The notes: generated from the sequence alone by a model not told the origin. A DNA stretch of 64,000 nucleotides from Nostoc sp. NMS9 (GCF_017114995.1 NZ_JABXKL010000060.1:1-64000); one strand, 5' to 3'; counted from the stretch's first letter, positions 44,795 to 53,907 are shown. Numbers and translations are program-made.

Positions 44795-45237
44795 ATTTGT
44801 GTCCTTTGGATATTGATTAACAGAGTGCTATACCGCATGGTTTAAATCAAACAGCAAAAACCCACTTTTCAACTGCTATCTACCTTCTAGATAAATAGTG
44901 GTCAATGTGTGCTTGCTCACTGAGTTGATATCTACTCATAGGTTGATTTATAAAGCAATTCTTGTAATGCTTTATCACGATAACTAGTAATTTCACGCAA
45001 TCTTTATAAAAAATCTAAATTAGAACTTATGCATTGACAGATTAGACAAAATGTGAATCATAAGTAATTATCCTGACTCTTAATGAACTATGGTTCATTG
45101 CTGTCTTAACGGGATGCTACATAGCAGGTTTGAGATGAAATGGTTAGTCGCCTACCCCGATGGATCAAGCTGACGCAGCATCGGGAAAAAGTTTTACAGA
45201 AAATTCAACAGTTAAAGCACAGGTTGTAATAAAGGCT
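44795..45237. other. Intergenic region, no supported gene
   Basis: AT-rich, includes ATAGGTTG and the promoter region of the PEP-CTERM gene. The only candidate is the 29-codon frame at 45140-45229. Confidence 0.4.
45140..45229 (+). CDS. Possible 29-residue basic peptide
   Basis: ATG 45140 opens MVSRLPRWIKLTQHREKVLQ and ends at TAA 45227-45229. It is strongly basic and amphipathic-helical, with no ribosome site of note. It could be chance; it is listed only because it is coding-like in composition and intact. Confidence 0.15.
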   Translation: MVSRLPRWIKLTQHREKVLQKIQQLKHRL

Positions 45238-46065
45238 TTAATCTTGTTGATGAGCAAATTTATAACCACCCCACAGAGCAAGAGCGATCGCAACTACCAG
45301 CAAAATCGGTACACTGTACCAAGGAAACTGAGACAAGGGTAGATGGGCAACTGCACGCAATCCAATGCTGGCGTAGGTTAGTGGCAGCAGGTAAACTAAA
45401 ACTTTGAGAGCCGCCGGTAGTGTAGCAGGGTCAAAGAAAGTCGCTCCTAAGAAGGACATGGGGATAATGATAAAATTATTGTAAAGTCCGACTGATTCGA
45501 GCGATCGCACACTCAACCCTACAATCACCCCTAATCCAGCAAATACCGCACAATTCAGCGCCACTAACAGTAAAAATAGTGGGTTGAGAAAATTCCAGTT
45601 TCCTGTCAACAGCAGCGCTACCAAAATCACGGAACCGGAAGTCATCAAACCCCGCACGACTCCCGCCAGCATTTTACCGATGTACAATGCTAAGGGATGT
45701 ATGGGAGTTAACAATAGTTCCTCAAAGGTTTTGGTAAATAGTCTGTCTCCACAAATTGAAAATGTCGTTCCAGCAAAGCTAACTGTCATCGACGACAGCG
45801 CCACCATTCCCGGTAATATAAATTCCAAATAGTTGTCATAGTTACCACTAATTCCTGAACCGGGTTTGATGGAACTACCCAAACCCAAGCCAAAAGCTAA
45901 AATATATATCAGTGGCGATATTAAGCCTGATGCAGCAACTGGTAAGATTCTCACGCGTAAATCTAACCAATCTCCCCAAAAAATAGTCAGACTATCAGCC
46001 AGGAAGATTTGAAGTTGCGAAGTTTTGAACCTCTTGCCCGAAGGTAGCGCTCTTTGAGATGTCAC
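45238..46065 (-). CDS. ABC-2 type transporter permease
   Basis: A 275-residue permease with six membrane helices: ILPVAASGLISPLIYILAFG, then LPGMVALSSMTVSFAGTTFS, the family marker RLFTKTFEELLLTPIHPLAL, and later helices (VILVALLLTGNW, FLLLVALNCAVFAGLGVI, LVYLLPLTYASIGLRAVA). It resembles NodJ/DrrB-type exporters of polysaccharides, lipids or drugs. No ATP-binding subunit gene is next to it, so the partner must be encoded elsewhere. Start ATG 46065 (MTSQRALPSGKRFKTSQ). Confidence 0.88.
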   Translation of the reverse strand: MTSQRALPSGKRFKTSQLQIFLADSLTIFWGDWLDLRVRILPVAASGLISPLIYILAFGLGLGSSIKPGSGISGNYDNYLEFILPGMVALSSMTVSFAGTTFSICGDRLFTKTFEELLLTPIHPLALYIGKMLAGVVRGLMTSGSVILVALLLTGNWNFLNPLFLLLVALNCAVFAGLGVIVGLSVRSLESVGLYNNFIIIPMSFLGATFFDPATLPAALKVLVYLLPLTYASIGLRAVAHLPLSQFPWYSVPILLVVAIALALWGGYKFAHQQD

Positions 46066-46421
46066 GTGCTTTCAATTACTTATTAAAATTTCATTAAGTG
46101 TTAATTTACATTGTTTTACACATCAATTGCTAGGGGTAACAAAAATATCTCATCCTAAAAATTGAAAATTAACAACAAAAGTTAGATAGTTTAAGCATTC
46201 TGACTAGATTAATTGTGAAAACTAAATTAGCTATATCTGATAACAATTAAAAGTATTAAAATTTTGTCCCAATATCTAGATAAACTAGTATTTTTCTCAT
46301 TTAACAAGAAGATCGCAGAGAAAATCACAGGCAATTACAGTCAAGAATAGGCATACTGAAAGAGGGAGAAAAAACTTTAGACCACTCCCTCCCAAATTGG
46401 CGTGAAGGTGATTAAGCAACA
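46066..46421. other. Intergenic region between divergent genes
   Basis: AT-rich with no gene or strong repeat. It contains the promoter region of the permease (minus) and the DUF3172 gene (plus). Confidence 0.35.
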
Positions 46422-46961
46422 ATGAGACGTAAATCTACTGGTAGATCGGCTACTACTTCTAAACCCTCTATTTTCCAATCCCCTCTATTTAACTTCACCA
46501 CCATCGCAATTATGGGAGGGGTGTTGATTTTGGGAATTGGGATTGGCATTGCTTTTAGTTCTACAACCACATTGGCTCCATCAAATGTAGCTTCCCGTGA
46601 ATTTATAGACACCAAAGCACCAAACCCTGAAATTTGTGTGCAGTACGGAGCCAGCGCAATGGTGATGGACGCTAGACTGTTCGTCACTCTCAACCCCTTC
46701 AATGTCTATGTTGCCCAGCCTAGTATGCGTCCTGGATGTGTGATCCGACAAAATAACTGGGCGCTTTTAGAGCAACGCAAGCTGGTGACATCCGATCAGG
46801 TTAGAGATTGCAAAAATCGTCTGAACACCTTTGGTTTCACAGGTAACTTGGACAGTGACAAACCTGATATTAGATGTATATATCAGAATGAAGCTGCTCA
46901 AAACTTCTTCACCGCTCAACCGGGAGCAGTTGGAACACCTCAAGAAACGGATAGATTTTAG
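46422..46961 (+). CDS. DUF3172 domain protein
   Basis: 179 residues: a basic Ser/Thr-rich N-terminus, one membrane anchor (TIAIMGGVLILGIGIGIAFS), then the DUF3172 domain with NPEICVQYGASAMVMDARLF, RPGCVIRQNNWALLEQRKLV and CKNRLNTFGFTGN. Conserved Cys residues (in PEICVQ, RPGCVIR, DCKNRL and IRCIYQ) suggest disulfide bonds if the domain faces the periplasm or lumen. The family is limited to cyanobacteria and plastid relatives, with unknown role. Stop is followed immediately by copy B of the dispersed repeat. Confidence 0.85.
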   Translation: MRRKSTGRSATTSKPSIFQSPLFNFTTIAIMGGVLILGIGIGIAFSSTTTLAPSNVASREFIDTKAPNPEICVQYGASAMVMDARLFVTLNPFNVYVAQPSMRPGCVIRQNNWALLEQRKLVTSDQVRDCKNRLNTFGFTGNLDSDKPDIRCIYQNEAAQNFFTAQPGAVGTPQETDRF

Positions 46962-46963
46962 AT

Positions 46964-47078
46964 TTGGGCATGGGGCATGGACAAGAGGCAGAGGTGCAGA
47001 GGTGCGGAGGGGCAGAGGGGAAAGACTTACTGCAACATCTTTCTTACTCCCCTGCTCCCCTGCTCCCCTGCGATCGCA
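46964..47078 (+). repeat. Dispersed repeat, copy B
   Basis: GGGCATGGGGCATGGACAAG, CAGAGGTGCAGAGGTGCGG, GGCAGAGGGGAAAGACTTACTG, then GCTCCCCTGCTCCCCTGCGATCGC. It matches copy C (50188-50276) in inverted orientation over about 90 bases. Confidence 0.75.
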
Positions 47079-47093
47079 TCTGCCTTCATCAGA

Positions 47094-47858
47094 TCATTCG
47101 TACTCATCACGTATAATTGTTAAACCTAAAGCTTTGTAGGCACTCAGCATATTATTAGATACTGTTGGTGCAGTTACTAAGTAAGTCAGGGCATGAATAG
47201 ACTCCACTAGATAAGGAGCAGCTGTGTCTAATTTTTCTGCTGTCACTAATCCTACTACCTCAGCCGATCCAGCAATCATCGCTCGTTTGACGTGGGCTTC
47301 GTCTAGATTAGGTACACTAATCCCAACTTCTGGATGCAAACTGCAAACTCCCAACATGCACAAATCTGCACGAATCATCCGTAATGTCTCAATTGTGACA
47401 GTACCCACGTTCACTAAGGCTTTTTTGTAGAGTTGTCCACCTAACATCACAACCTCTATATGGGGATGTTCTGCTAAAGCAACGGCGATTGGTGGACTAT
47501 TTGTGATCACTGTTGCGTGCAAATCTAGGGGCAAATGACGGGTTACTTGAAGAGTTGTTGTACCTCCGTCTAAAATCACCACCTGTCCTGTACAAACTAA
47601 TTTTGCTGCTGTCCGAGCGATCGCTTCCTTTTCTTTTGGCGCTTGCTTTTGGCGATCGGCATAACTGGCGGTGGCTGGAGATTTAAGGAGCGCTCCTCCA
47701 TGAACGCGTTGCAATAGTCCGGTTTCTGCCAGTTCTCGTAAGTCCCGCCGAATCGTATCCTCAGAAACCTTGAGAACAGCACTAAGTTCTGTCGAAAGTA
47801 CCTTTTTATCACGACGCAGAATTTCTAAGATGAATTGTCGTCGTTCAGCAGTTAGCAT
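47094..47858 (-). CDS. DeoR/GlpR family transcriptional regulator
   Basis: 254 residues from ATG 47858 (MLTAERRQFILEILRRDKKV); the frame continues upstream to 47975 but those residues are not family-like. The N-terminal DeoR helix-turn-helix is complete (VLKVSEDTIRRDLRELAETG) and the sugar-phosphate sensor domain follows (VILDGGTTTLQVTRHL, VVMLGGQLYKKALVNVG). Such repressors respond to phosphorylated sugars. It is divergent from the transketolase-like gene, with a 305-bp shared promoter region containing a direct repeat, and is the likely regulator of that gene. Confidence 0.9.
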   Translation of the reverse strand: MLTAERRQFILEILRRDKKVLSTELSAVLKVSEDTIRRDLRELAETGLLQRVHGGALLKSPATASYADRQKQAPKEKEAIARTAAKLVCTGQVVILDGGTTTLQVTRHLPLDLHATVITNSPPIAVALAEHPHIEVVMLGGQLYKKALVNVGTVTIETLRMIRADLCMLGVCSLHPEVGISVPNLDEAHVKRAMIAGSAEVVGLVTAEKLDTAAPYLVESIHALTYLVTAPTVSNNMLSAYKALGLTIIRDEYE

Positions 47859-48163
47859 AATTAATTTTCCTGAAATTGCGTTTTTGGACTTGAAATTGCG
47901 TGTTTGTGAGTTTATACTTATTGATATGCAAGTTTTTGTACGGTAATCCGTAACTTCAATTGAATTCAAGCACATTCACGCACAATTGAATGTATTGATT
48001 TTGGCATTTGATGAAATCACATGGTTCCACAACGGTTCCAAGTGCTTGACTTGAGCTTGGGAAATGTTTGAATAATTGTTGCCCAATGAGGGTTTTAACA
48101 ATTTTTTTTAGTGCGCTCATGTGTCCCGTTTGTTCAAATTGTTTTTTATTCAATCAATAAACC
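47859..48163. other. Shared promoter region of deoR-type and transketolase-like genes
   Basis: 305 bp between divergent starts. It holds the TGAAATTGCG direct repeat near the regulator, CAATTG-containing sequence about 47957-47992, and a TGGTTCCACAACGGTTCCA direct repeat at about 48020-48038. No gene. Confidence 0.4.
47871..47910. promoter_or_regulatory. Direct repeat, candidate DeoR-type operator
   Basis: TGAAATTGCG occurs at 47871-47880 and again at 47891-47900, exactly 20 bases apart (two helical turns), just upstream of the regulator start. A related inverted sequence, CACGCACAATTGAA, lies at about 47976-47989. Candidate operator only. Confidence 0.35.
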
Positions 48164-50083
48164 ATGACTATTATGAATACCCAATTTCCAATTGATCTCG
48201 GTGCTTACAAACCTTTAGCGCTCAATCCCGCAAATTCCAGCCTCACTGCTGAACAGCGAGAGACTCTCAAAGCGAATATTCAACTCTGCCGGGATGCGAT
48301 CGTCTTTTTTACAGCGACTGGTGCTGCTAGTGGAGTCGGCGGTCATACTGGTGGGCCATACGATACAGTGCCAGAAGTGATGATCCTCGATGCCTTTTTC
48401 CGGGGAGCATCGGAGCAATTTGTACCGATTTTCTTTGATGAGGCAGGACATCGAGTTGCCACTCAATATCTGATGGCAACATTGCATGGTGATTTACCTG
48501 CCGAGCAACTTTTACGTTATCGGCAAGCACATTCCAATTTACCGGGACACCCGGAACTAAAACTAACTCCTGGTGTGAAATTTAGTTCTGGCCGCCTGGG
48601 TCATATTTGGCCTTACATCAATGGTGTAGCAATAGCGAATCCAGGCAAGGCTGTTTTCTGTCTCGGTTCTGATGGATCGCAGCAAGAAGGCAATGATGCC
48701 GAAGCTGCTCGCTTGGCTGTTGCTCAACATCTCAACGTCAAGCTGCTCATTGATGACAATGATGTCACGATCGCCGGACATCCTTCTAAATATTTACCTG
48801 GTTTTAGTGTCGCCAAAACCTTAGAAGGTCACGGTTTGAAGGTTCTTCAGGGAGACGGGGAAGACTTAGACGATTTATACCGTCGCCTGAGCGAAGCTGT
48901 GAATACTCCCGGAGCGATCGCTCTAATCAATAAACGCCCGATGTGTCCTGGTATTGAAGGTTTAGAAGGTTCCATTCATGGTCATGATGTAATTCCTGTA
49001 GATTTAGCAGTTAAGTATCTAGAATCTCGCGGACAAACTGCGGCTGTCGAATACCTTAAAAGTATTGAGAAACCCAAACAAACATATACGTTTCTGGGTT
49101 CTGGTGACAAATGGGGCGCTAACCGTAGTGTGTTTGGTGAAGCCGTGGTGGGTGTCCTCAGTCGCATGAGTGAGGCGGAGCGTAAAGAAAAAGTCAAGGT
49201 TATTGATAGCGACCTAGAAGGCTCCTGCGGTTTGAAGATAATTCATGAAACATACCCAGAAATATTTATTTCCTCCGGCATTATGGAACGGAGCAACTTC
49301 TCTGCTATGGCCGGATTCGGCATGGACAAGGGCAAGCAAGGTATTTTTGCGACTTTCAGCGCCTTCTTAGAAATGTGCATCTCAGAAATCACAATGGCAC
49401 GGCTGAACTATTCCAATGTTCTGTGTCATTTTTCCCATGCGGGTATAGATGACATGGCAGATAACAGCTGCCACTTTGGTTTGAACAATATGTTTGCCGA
49501 CAATGGCTTGGATGATGGCTACCCGACACAGTTGTACTTCCCGGCAGATAATAATCAAATGACAGCTTGTGTAGAAGCTGTGTTTTTTGAGCCTGGACTG
49601 CGGTTTATTTTCTCCACCCGTTCCAAAGTGCCCAACATTAAGGACAGCAACGGCAATGACTTCTTTGGAAGTGGCTACAAATTTGTTCCTGGTAAAGATG
49701 AGGTTATACGAGAAGGGACACAAGGCTACATTATCAGTTTTGGCGATGCTCTCTACCGTGCCGTTGATGCTGTAGAGCGTCTTAAGCAAGAAGGGTTAGA
49801 CGTTGGTTTAATTAACAAACCAACTTTAAACACTATTGATGAAGAAATAATTACCAAAGTTGGTAATGCTCCTTTTGTGCTTGTAGTAGAACCCTTCAAC
49901 CGTCGCACTGGCTTAGGCAGCCGTTTCGGCTCTTGGCTACTAGAGCGGGGGTTGACTCCCAAATATGCCCATCTTGGAACTTATAAAGAAGGTTGCGGCG
50001 GTTTGTGGGAACAATACCCATATCAAGGTATCGATCCAGTCGGCATCATCAACAAGGTAAAGGAGTTAGTTGGAAAAAAATAA
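48164..50083 (+). CDS. Transketolase-like thiamine diphosphate enzyme
   Basis: 639 residues. The thiamine diphosphate motif is LGSDGSQQEGNDAEAARLA at 167-185, with DDND at 197-200 as its second half. The pyrimidine domain has the catalytic Glu375 in SGIMERSNFSAMAGFG. The C-terminal transketolase domain contains LINKPTLNTIDEE. Compared with TktA (about 660 residues) the N-terminal substrate loop reads GAASGVGGHTGGPYDTVPE instead of the standard GHPGxPMG, so substrate preference may differ. ATG 48164 (or 48173) is the start. It is divergent from a DeoR regulator, which suggests sugar-regulated expression, and the two genes are flanked by inverted repeat copies. Confidence 0.85.
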   Translation: MTIMNTQFPIDLGAYKPLALNPANSSLTAEQRETLKANIQLCRDAIVFFTATGAASGVGGHTGGPYDTVPEVMILDAFFRGASEQFVPIFFDEAGHRVATQYLMATLHGDLPAEQLLRYRQAHSNLPGHPELKLTPGVKFSSGRLGHIWPYINGVAIANPGKAVFCLGSDGSQQEGNDAEAARLAVAQHLNVKLLIDDNDVTIAGHPSKYLPGFSVAKTLEGHGLKVLQGDGEDLDDLYRRLSEAVNTPGAIALINKRPMCPGIEGLEGSIHGHDVIPVDLAVKYLESRGQTAAVEYLKSIEKPKQTYTFLGSGDKWGANRSVFGEAVVGVLSRMSEAERKEKVKVIDSDLEGSCGLKIIHETYPEIFISSGIMERSNFSAMAGFGMDKGKQGIFATFSAFLEMCISEITMARLNYSNVLCHFSHAGIDDMADNSCHFGLNNMFADNGLDDGYPTQLYFPADNNQMTACVEAVFFEPGLRFIFSTRSKVPNIKDSNGNDFFGSGYKFVPGKDEVIREGTQGYIISFGDALYRAVDAVERLKQEGLDVGLINKPTLNTIDEEIITKVGNAPFVLVVEPFNRRTGLGSRFGSWLLERGLTPKYAHLGTYKEGCGGLWEQYPYQGIDPVGIINKVKELVGKK

Positions 50084-50187
50084 TTCATTTATTAGGGCAT
50101 AGCGCATAGCAAATGGGGCATTGGTTCGATTTCCCATGCCCCATCCCCTTCAGGAGTGCTGAGTACGAGCGATCTGATTTTGAAGAT

Positions 50188-50276
50188 GCGATCGCTGGGG
50201 AGCAGGGCAGCAGTAAGTCTTTCTTTCCCCTCCGCCCCTCTGCCCCTCTGCACCTCTGCCTCTTGTCCATGCCCAA
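50188..50276 (-). repeat. Dispersed repeat, copy C (inverted)
   Basis: GCGATCGCTGGGGAGCAGGG, GCAGTAAGTCTTTC, CCCCTCTGCCCCTCTGCACC and CTTGTCCATGCCC: the reverse complement of copy B. Together they bracket the deoR/transketolase locus. Confidence 0.75.
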
Positions 50277-50286
50277 TTCCCTATTT

Positions 50287-51150
50287 TTATTTAGTTTTGG
50301 GTAAAGGTTGACCAAACTCAATGATCTGGGGATCGGGAGCATTGGGGATTGTTGGAACAGGAAATTCCGACATTCCCAAAGGAGGAATGTTATTTAAATT
50401 ATCGGGTTGATTTGGGAAAGAAGGAGGGGGAAGAATCGAAGCAGGTTGTTGAGAGGTAGAGGATGTATTTGGATTTAAAGGAGGTACGGTGACAAAAGGC
50501 TGCCCTGAGTTAGTAGTAATTGTTGAGGGCAGTTCATTGGATGGAGGCGGAACTGTGAGTAAGGGCGATTGTGGATTAGTAGTTACGGATGGGTTACTAG
50601 GCGGTTTTTGGAGTGTTTGAGGTTGTTTCTTGGCTGAAGGTGCGGACTTTCCTGGTTTTACGGCAGTAGTTTTACCAGAAATAACCGGACGTAGCACCCA
50701 GCGAGTGGAGTTTTTTCGAGAAACGGGTTGCAGTTGTACCTTTTTGGGATTAAAAACAGTCCCTGCTGCTAAATCTAAAACAATACGTGTATCGTTTGCG
50801 TTCAGTTGAGAAATGCGAATGCTTTTGATTGCTCCAGAATAATTTTGTTGTGTGGTAACTTTGCCCAACTTAGTATTCGGTAAATCTACAACTAGACGAG
50901 AGGGTTGTGCCAAGTAGAAATAACGAGGGGTTGTGCCTGCTGAGAGGGTGATTTCGAGTTGCTGTGTCTTGGGAGAAAAACGCCAATTATTTAGCTTTGC
51001 CGCTGGTGTAGCAGCAGTAGTGCAAGTTTCGAGGGCGATCGCTGCATAAAAGCTTAATATACTGATGCTAAATAACTGCTTGCCCCATTGATAAAATTGC
51101 TTAGTCTTTAGTCCCTGATCCATTCTGTTTATTTGCTCCATAAAACCCAT
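50287..51150 (-). CDS. AMIN domain protein with Pro/Asn-rich tail
   Basis: 287 residues (ATG 51150; an ATG at 51123 with GGAG upstream is an alternative). A membrane-anchor or signal segment (KQLFSISILSFYAAIALETC) precedes the AMIN domain at about 55-135 (RFSPKTQQLEITLSAGTTPR, LVVDLPNTKLGKV, RISQLNANDTRIVLDLAAGT). AMIN domains bind peptidoglycan or outer-membrane secretins and localise proteins in the periplasm. The remaining half is low-complexity, rich in Pro, Asn, Ser and Thr. No amidase domain is present, so it is a localisation or structural protein. It follows the secreted 160-residue gene on the same strand after 80 bp. Confidence 0.8.
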   Translation of the reverse strand: MGFMEQINRMDQGLKTKQFYQWGKQLFSISILSFYAAIALETCTTAATPAAKLNNWRFSPKTQQLEITLSAGTTPRYFYLAQPSRLVVDLPNTKLGKVTTQQNYSGAIKSIRISQLNANDTRIVLDLAAGTVFNPKKVQLQPVSRKNSTRWVLRPVISGKTTAVKPGKSAPSAKKQPQTLQKPPSNPSVTTNPQSPLLTVPPPSNELPSTITTNSGQPFVTVPPLNPNTSSTSQQPASILPPPSFPNQPDNLNNIPPLGMSEFPVPTIPNAPDPQIIEFGQPLPKTK

Positions 51151-51194
51151 ACAATGCGCTCACATTGCTGTTTACTTCGCGCTTCCAATTCCGT

Positions 51195-51214
51195 AGACGC
51201 GATGAATCGCGTCT
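51195..51214. repeat. Short hairpin repeat
   Basis: AGACGCGATGAATCGCGTCT, a nine-base perfect stem with a two-base loop, in the spacer between two genes of the same strand; a common Nostoc-type repeat rather than a clear terminator. Confidence 0.5.
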
Positions 51215-51230
51215 CTACCCACTCCCCAAT

Positions 51231-51713
51231 TCAATTAGCTTTTTGAGGCACAGCAGTAAATTTCAGAGTTTGTGGAATACCATTTACGGTTAATTGACCT
51301 GTCATGTTACCTTTATCCACAAGTTGCATTTGAATTGTGACTGAGGTTAGAGGATCGTTTTGGGGGCGAGGAATATTACAAAGGATTGATCTACCAACTT
51401 TCCCAGATAAATTTAATTGTTGATTTCTGAAGATGCCTGCCAGAGAGTGCTTTTCGTCAGTGTCGGCTTTAGCGTTTGCCGGTAATACAGAGGCATTTAA
51501 GTAAATACCTGACTGCTCAATGTTTAACGTCAGGGTATCCGATTTTTCACAGTTAGGCAAATTTTCAGCTAGGGTTAGACGATAGCGACCGTTAACTGGA
51601 GGAGGAGCCTTGAGATTGTTTTCTCCGTAAACACTGACAGTTTTAAACAACACTAGCACTGAACTTATTGCTACTCCGTAAAAAGCTAAAGATTTGAAGT
51701 TGAAATGATTCAT
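51231..51713 (-). CDS. Secreted hypothetical protein
   Basis: 160 residues with an N-terminal signal-like helix (LAFYGVAISSVLVLFKTVSV), then a mostly beta-sheet domain (NGRYRLTLAENLPNCEKS, TLTLNIEQSGIYLNASVLP, VTIQMQLVDKGNMTGQLTVN) with two Cys that could form a disulfide. It looks like a small beta-barrel or lipocalin-like exported domain; I do not recognise the family. It is only 4 bp downstream of the antiporter gene, so the two are surely co-transcribed. This suggests a periplasmic role linked to ion or envelope homeostasis. Confidence 0.7.
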   Translation of the reverse strand: MNHFNFKSLAFYGVAISSVLVLFKTVSVYGENNLKAPPPVNGRYRLTLAENLPNCEKSDTLTLNIEQSGIYLNASVLPANAKADTDEKHSLAGIFRNQQLNLSGKVGRSILCNIPRPQNDPLTSVTIQMQLVDKGNMTGQLTVNGIPQTLKFTAVPQKAN

Positions 51714-51717
51714 GTTT

Positions 51718-53907
51718 TCAACTCCTCAATGTTGGTTCTTGACTACTAACATCAGGAAGCATGGAAGCCAGATGAGCGGTGACTTGACTGTAACGGCGGG
51801 TGATCAGCAGGGAAGAGGAACATTGAATGGCTAGTTGATCTGTATATCTTCCCAAAGTTTGACGCTCAATACCCCAAGTGCGGCTAGTACCTGCAATTGT
51901 CAGGTCTACATTTTTTGAGGCTTCGACTACAGCTTGGATTGGATTTGGAGCTTGGACAATTTTGATTTCGATGCGATCGCGTACACTACTCGGTAATTGC
52001 TGCATCATCGTATTTAACTCGTAACTCAATTCATGCTTGAGCTGATTTTCGGGTACAACCTGCAAAACCTGTAACAGACAAGTCTCACGGTTAATTAGCA
52101 GTCTCAGAGCTAGTGTTAATGCCAAATCATCATGAATGTTTGCCGAATAAGGCACTAACAAGCTTTCTAAGCGATCGCTTCCCCTGTCCACAAACACTGC
52201 AACATCGACTGGCGCAGTAGTGAGCATTTGACCAACTCTTCCACCTAAGCGGTTGCTACTAAAAGCTGGGCGATGCCATCCCACAAGAATTAAATCAACT
52301 TGTTTGAGTGCGGCAATCTGTGCGGTTTCCCGTGCAACATTACTAGATATGCGAATGATGGGATGCACATGAGAGCGTGTTTCTACTGGTTCGAGAGTAT
52401 TAATCAATTCTTCTAATTGCTGCCGACGCAGGGCAATTAATCGGTCTGCTTCAACTGGTGTACTTTCAAAGGCATAATCTTCTTCAAATTCAATCAGGCT
52501 CAGAGGGTTAACAACAGCGGGATATCGGGAGTTGAGGGCAATGTTTGCTGCCAACTGTAACAAGCCTTTTTGGGTACTCGGATTCGCCACTGGCACCAAA
52601 ATTCGGTAGGGACGAATATAAGTTTCGGCATCAGTAGCGCTGGTAGCTGTTTCTGCTTCTAACTCCGGTTCCACCACATCTAACCTGATCAGCTTTTTCG
52701 GATATGTCCATTCCAGTAGTGGCGAGGTCATGAAGGTAGTTACCAATGCCATAATTACCAGCATGGTAAATATTAACGGAGAAATTACCCCTAACTCTAA
52801 ACCAATGTTTAGCACTATCAGTTCGGTTAAACCGCGAGTATTCATTAACCAACCGAGTGCCGAAGCTTCCCGTTTACTAATGCCACTGACACGAGCTGCT
52901 ACATAAGTACCAACATATTTGCCTGCGATCGCCACTGCTAAAACCAACGCACACAAAAGCCACAATTCGGGACGGTTGAGCAAGCCAATCTGCGTTTTTA
53001 AACCACTGTAGGCAAAAAATATTGGCAGCAAGAAAATTAGGACAAAATCTTCCGTTTTCACTGCCAATTCCCGTACTAAATCTTCATTTTTGGGCATGGC
53101 TGCTCCCAGCAAAAATGCTCCAAAAATTAAGTGAATCCCAATTAGTTCGGTGATTAGTGCCGACGCAACCACGCCCATATAAATCCCAGCTAGCAGTAAT
53201 TGGCTGAGTCGTCCCGCACGGAGGTAGTGTTTGGCAAGGCGTTGAAGAAACCAACGACCGGCTGTCAACATCAAGCCGATGTAAACTATACTGGCGATAA
53301 TTGTAGGTACAGCACCAGCAAAATCACCAGTTCGAGCAACTGCGATCGCTACTGCCAAGAGACACCAAGCTGTGACATCATCCACTGCTGCACAAGTTAA
53401 CGCCAAAGTTCCTAAACGCGTTCCTTGTAAATTGTTTTCAGTAATGATTCGCGCCAACACTGGAAAGGCAGTAATCGACATCGCCGCCCCCAAAAACAAA
53501 GCAAAGGCGGTGAATGATACACTTGCATTAGAAGCTAGGGGATAAAGTATTACCGCTAGCAATGTTCCTAGAGAAAACGGCACCAAAATGCTGACATGAG
53601 AAGTTAAAACTGCTACTTCTAATTGGCCGCCGAGGTATTTGGGATTTAGTTCTAGCCCAATCAGAAACATGAAAAATATTAGTCCCACCTGAGACAAAAC
53701 ATTCAGAAAAGGAAAAGTTTCTGGTGGAAACAAGGTAACTGCTAGATGGGGAGCAACTAAACCAAATAAAGATGGGCCGAGCATAATTCCGGCGACAATT
53801 TCACCAATTACTAGCGGTTGCTTAATAGAACGGAATCCTAGCCCTACGAGCCGTGAAAGTCCAATAACAATCAGCACCTCAACCAGAACGAGAACAACTA
53901 TGTGCAT
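51718..53907 (-). CDS. CPA2 cation:proton antiporter with C-terminal universal stress domain
   Basis: 729 residues: about twelve membrane helices in the first 400, with the CPA2 core DD motif in LTCAAVDDVTAWCLLAVAIA and the discontinuous helices around LGPSLFGLVAPH, then two adjacent universal-stress-like domains from about 435 (PYRILVPVANPSTQKGLLQL, and later SLLVPYSANIHDDLALTLAL). Antiporters of this layout exchange Na+ or K+ for H+. The USP pair may sense nucleotides. The start is ATG 53907. The secreted protein gene follows within 4 bp. A shorter paralogue lies 440 bp upstream. Confidence 0.93.
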   Translation of the reverse strand: MHIVVLVLVEVLIVIGLSRLVGLGFRSIKQPLVIGEIVAGIMLGPSLFGLVAPHLAVTLFPPETFPFLNVLSQVGLIFFMFLIGLELNPKYLGGQLEVAVLTSHVSILVPFSLGTLLAVILYPLASNASVSFTAFALFLGAAMSITAFPVLARIITENNLQGTRLGTLALTCAAVDDVTAWCLLAVAIAVARTGDFAGAVPTIIASIVYIGLMLTAGRWFLQRLAKHYLRAGRLSQLLLAGIYMGVVASALITELIGIHLIFGAFLLGAAMPKNEDLVRELAVKTEDFVLIFLLPIFFAYSGLKTQIGLLNRPELWLLCALVLAVAIAGKYVGTYVAARVSGISKREASALGWLMNTRGLTELIVLNIGLELGVISPLIFTMLVIMALVTTFMTSPLLEWTYPKKLIRLDVVEPELEAETATSATDAETYIRPYRILVPVANPSTQKGLLQLAANIALNSRYPAVVNPLSLIEFEEDYAFESTPVEADRLIALRRQQLEELINTLEPVETRSHVHPIIRISSNVARETAQIAALKQVDLILVGWHRPAFSSNRLGGRVGQMLTTAPVDVAVFVDRGSDRLESLLVPYSANIHDDLALTLALRLLINRETCLLQVLQVVPENQLKHELSYELNTMMQQLPSSVRDRIEIKIVQAPNPIQAVVEASKNVDLTIAGTSRTWGIERQTLGRYTDQLAIQCSSSLLITRRYSQVTAHLASMLPDVSSQEPTLRS

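Noticed and set aside
47859..47975. N-terminal extension of the DeoR regulator
   Set aside because: Residues before MLTAERRQFIL do not match the family and overlap the candidate operator.
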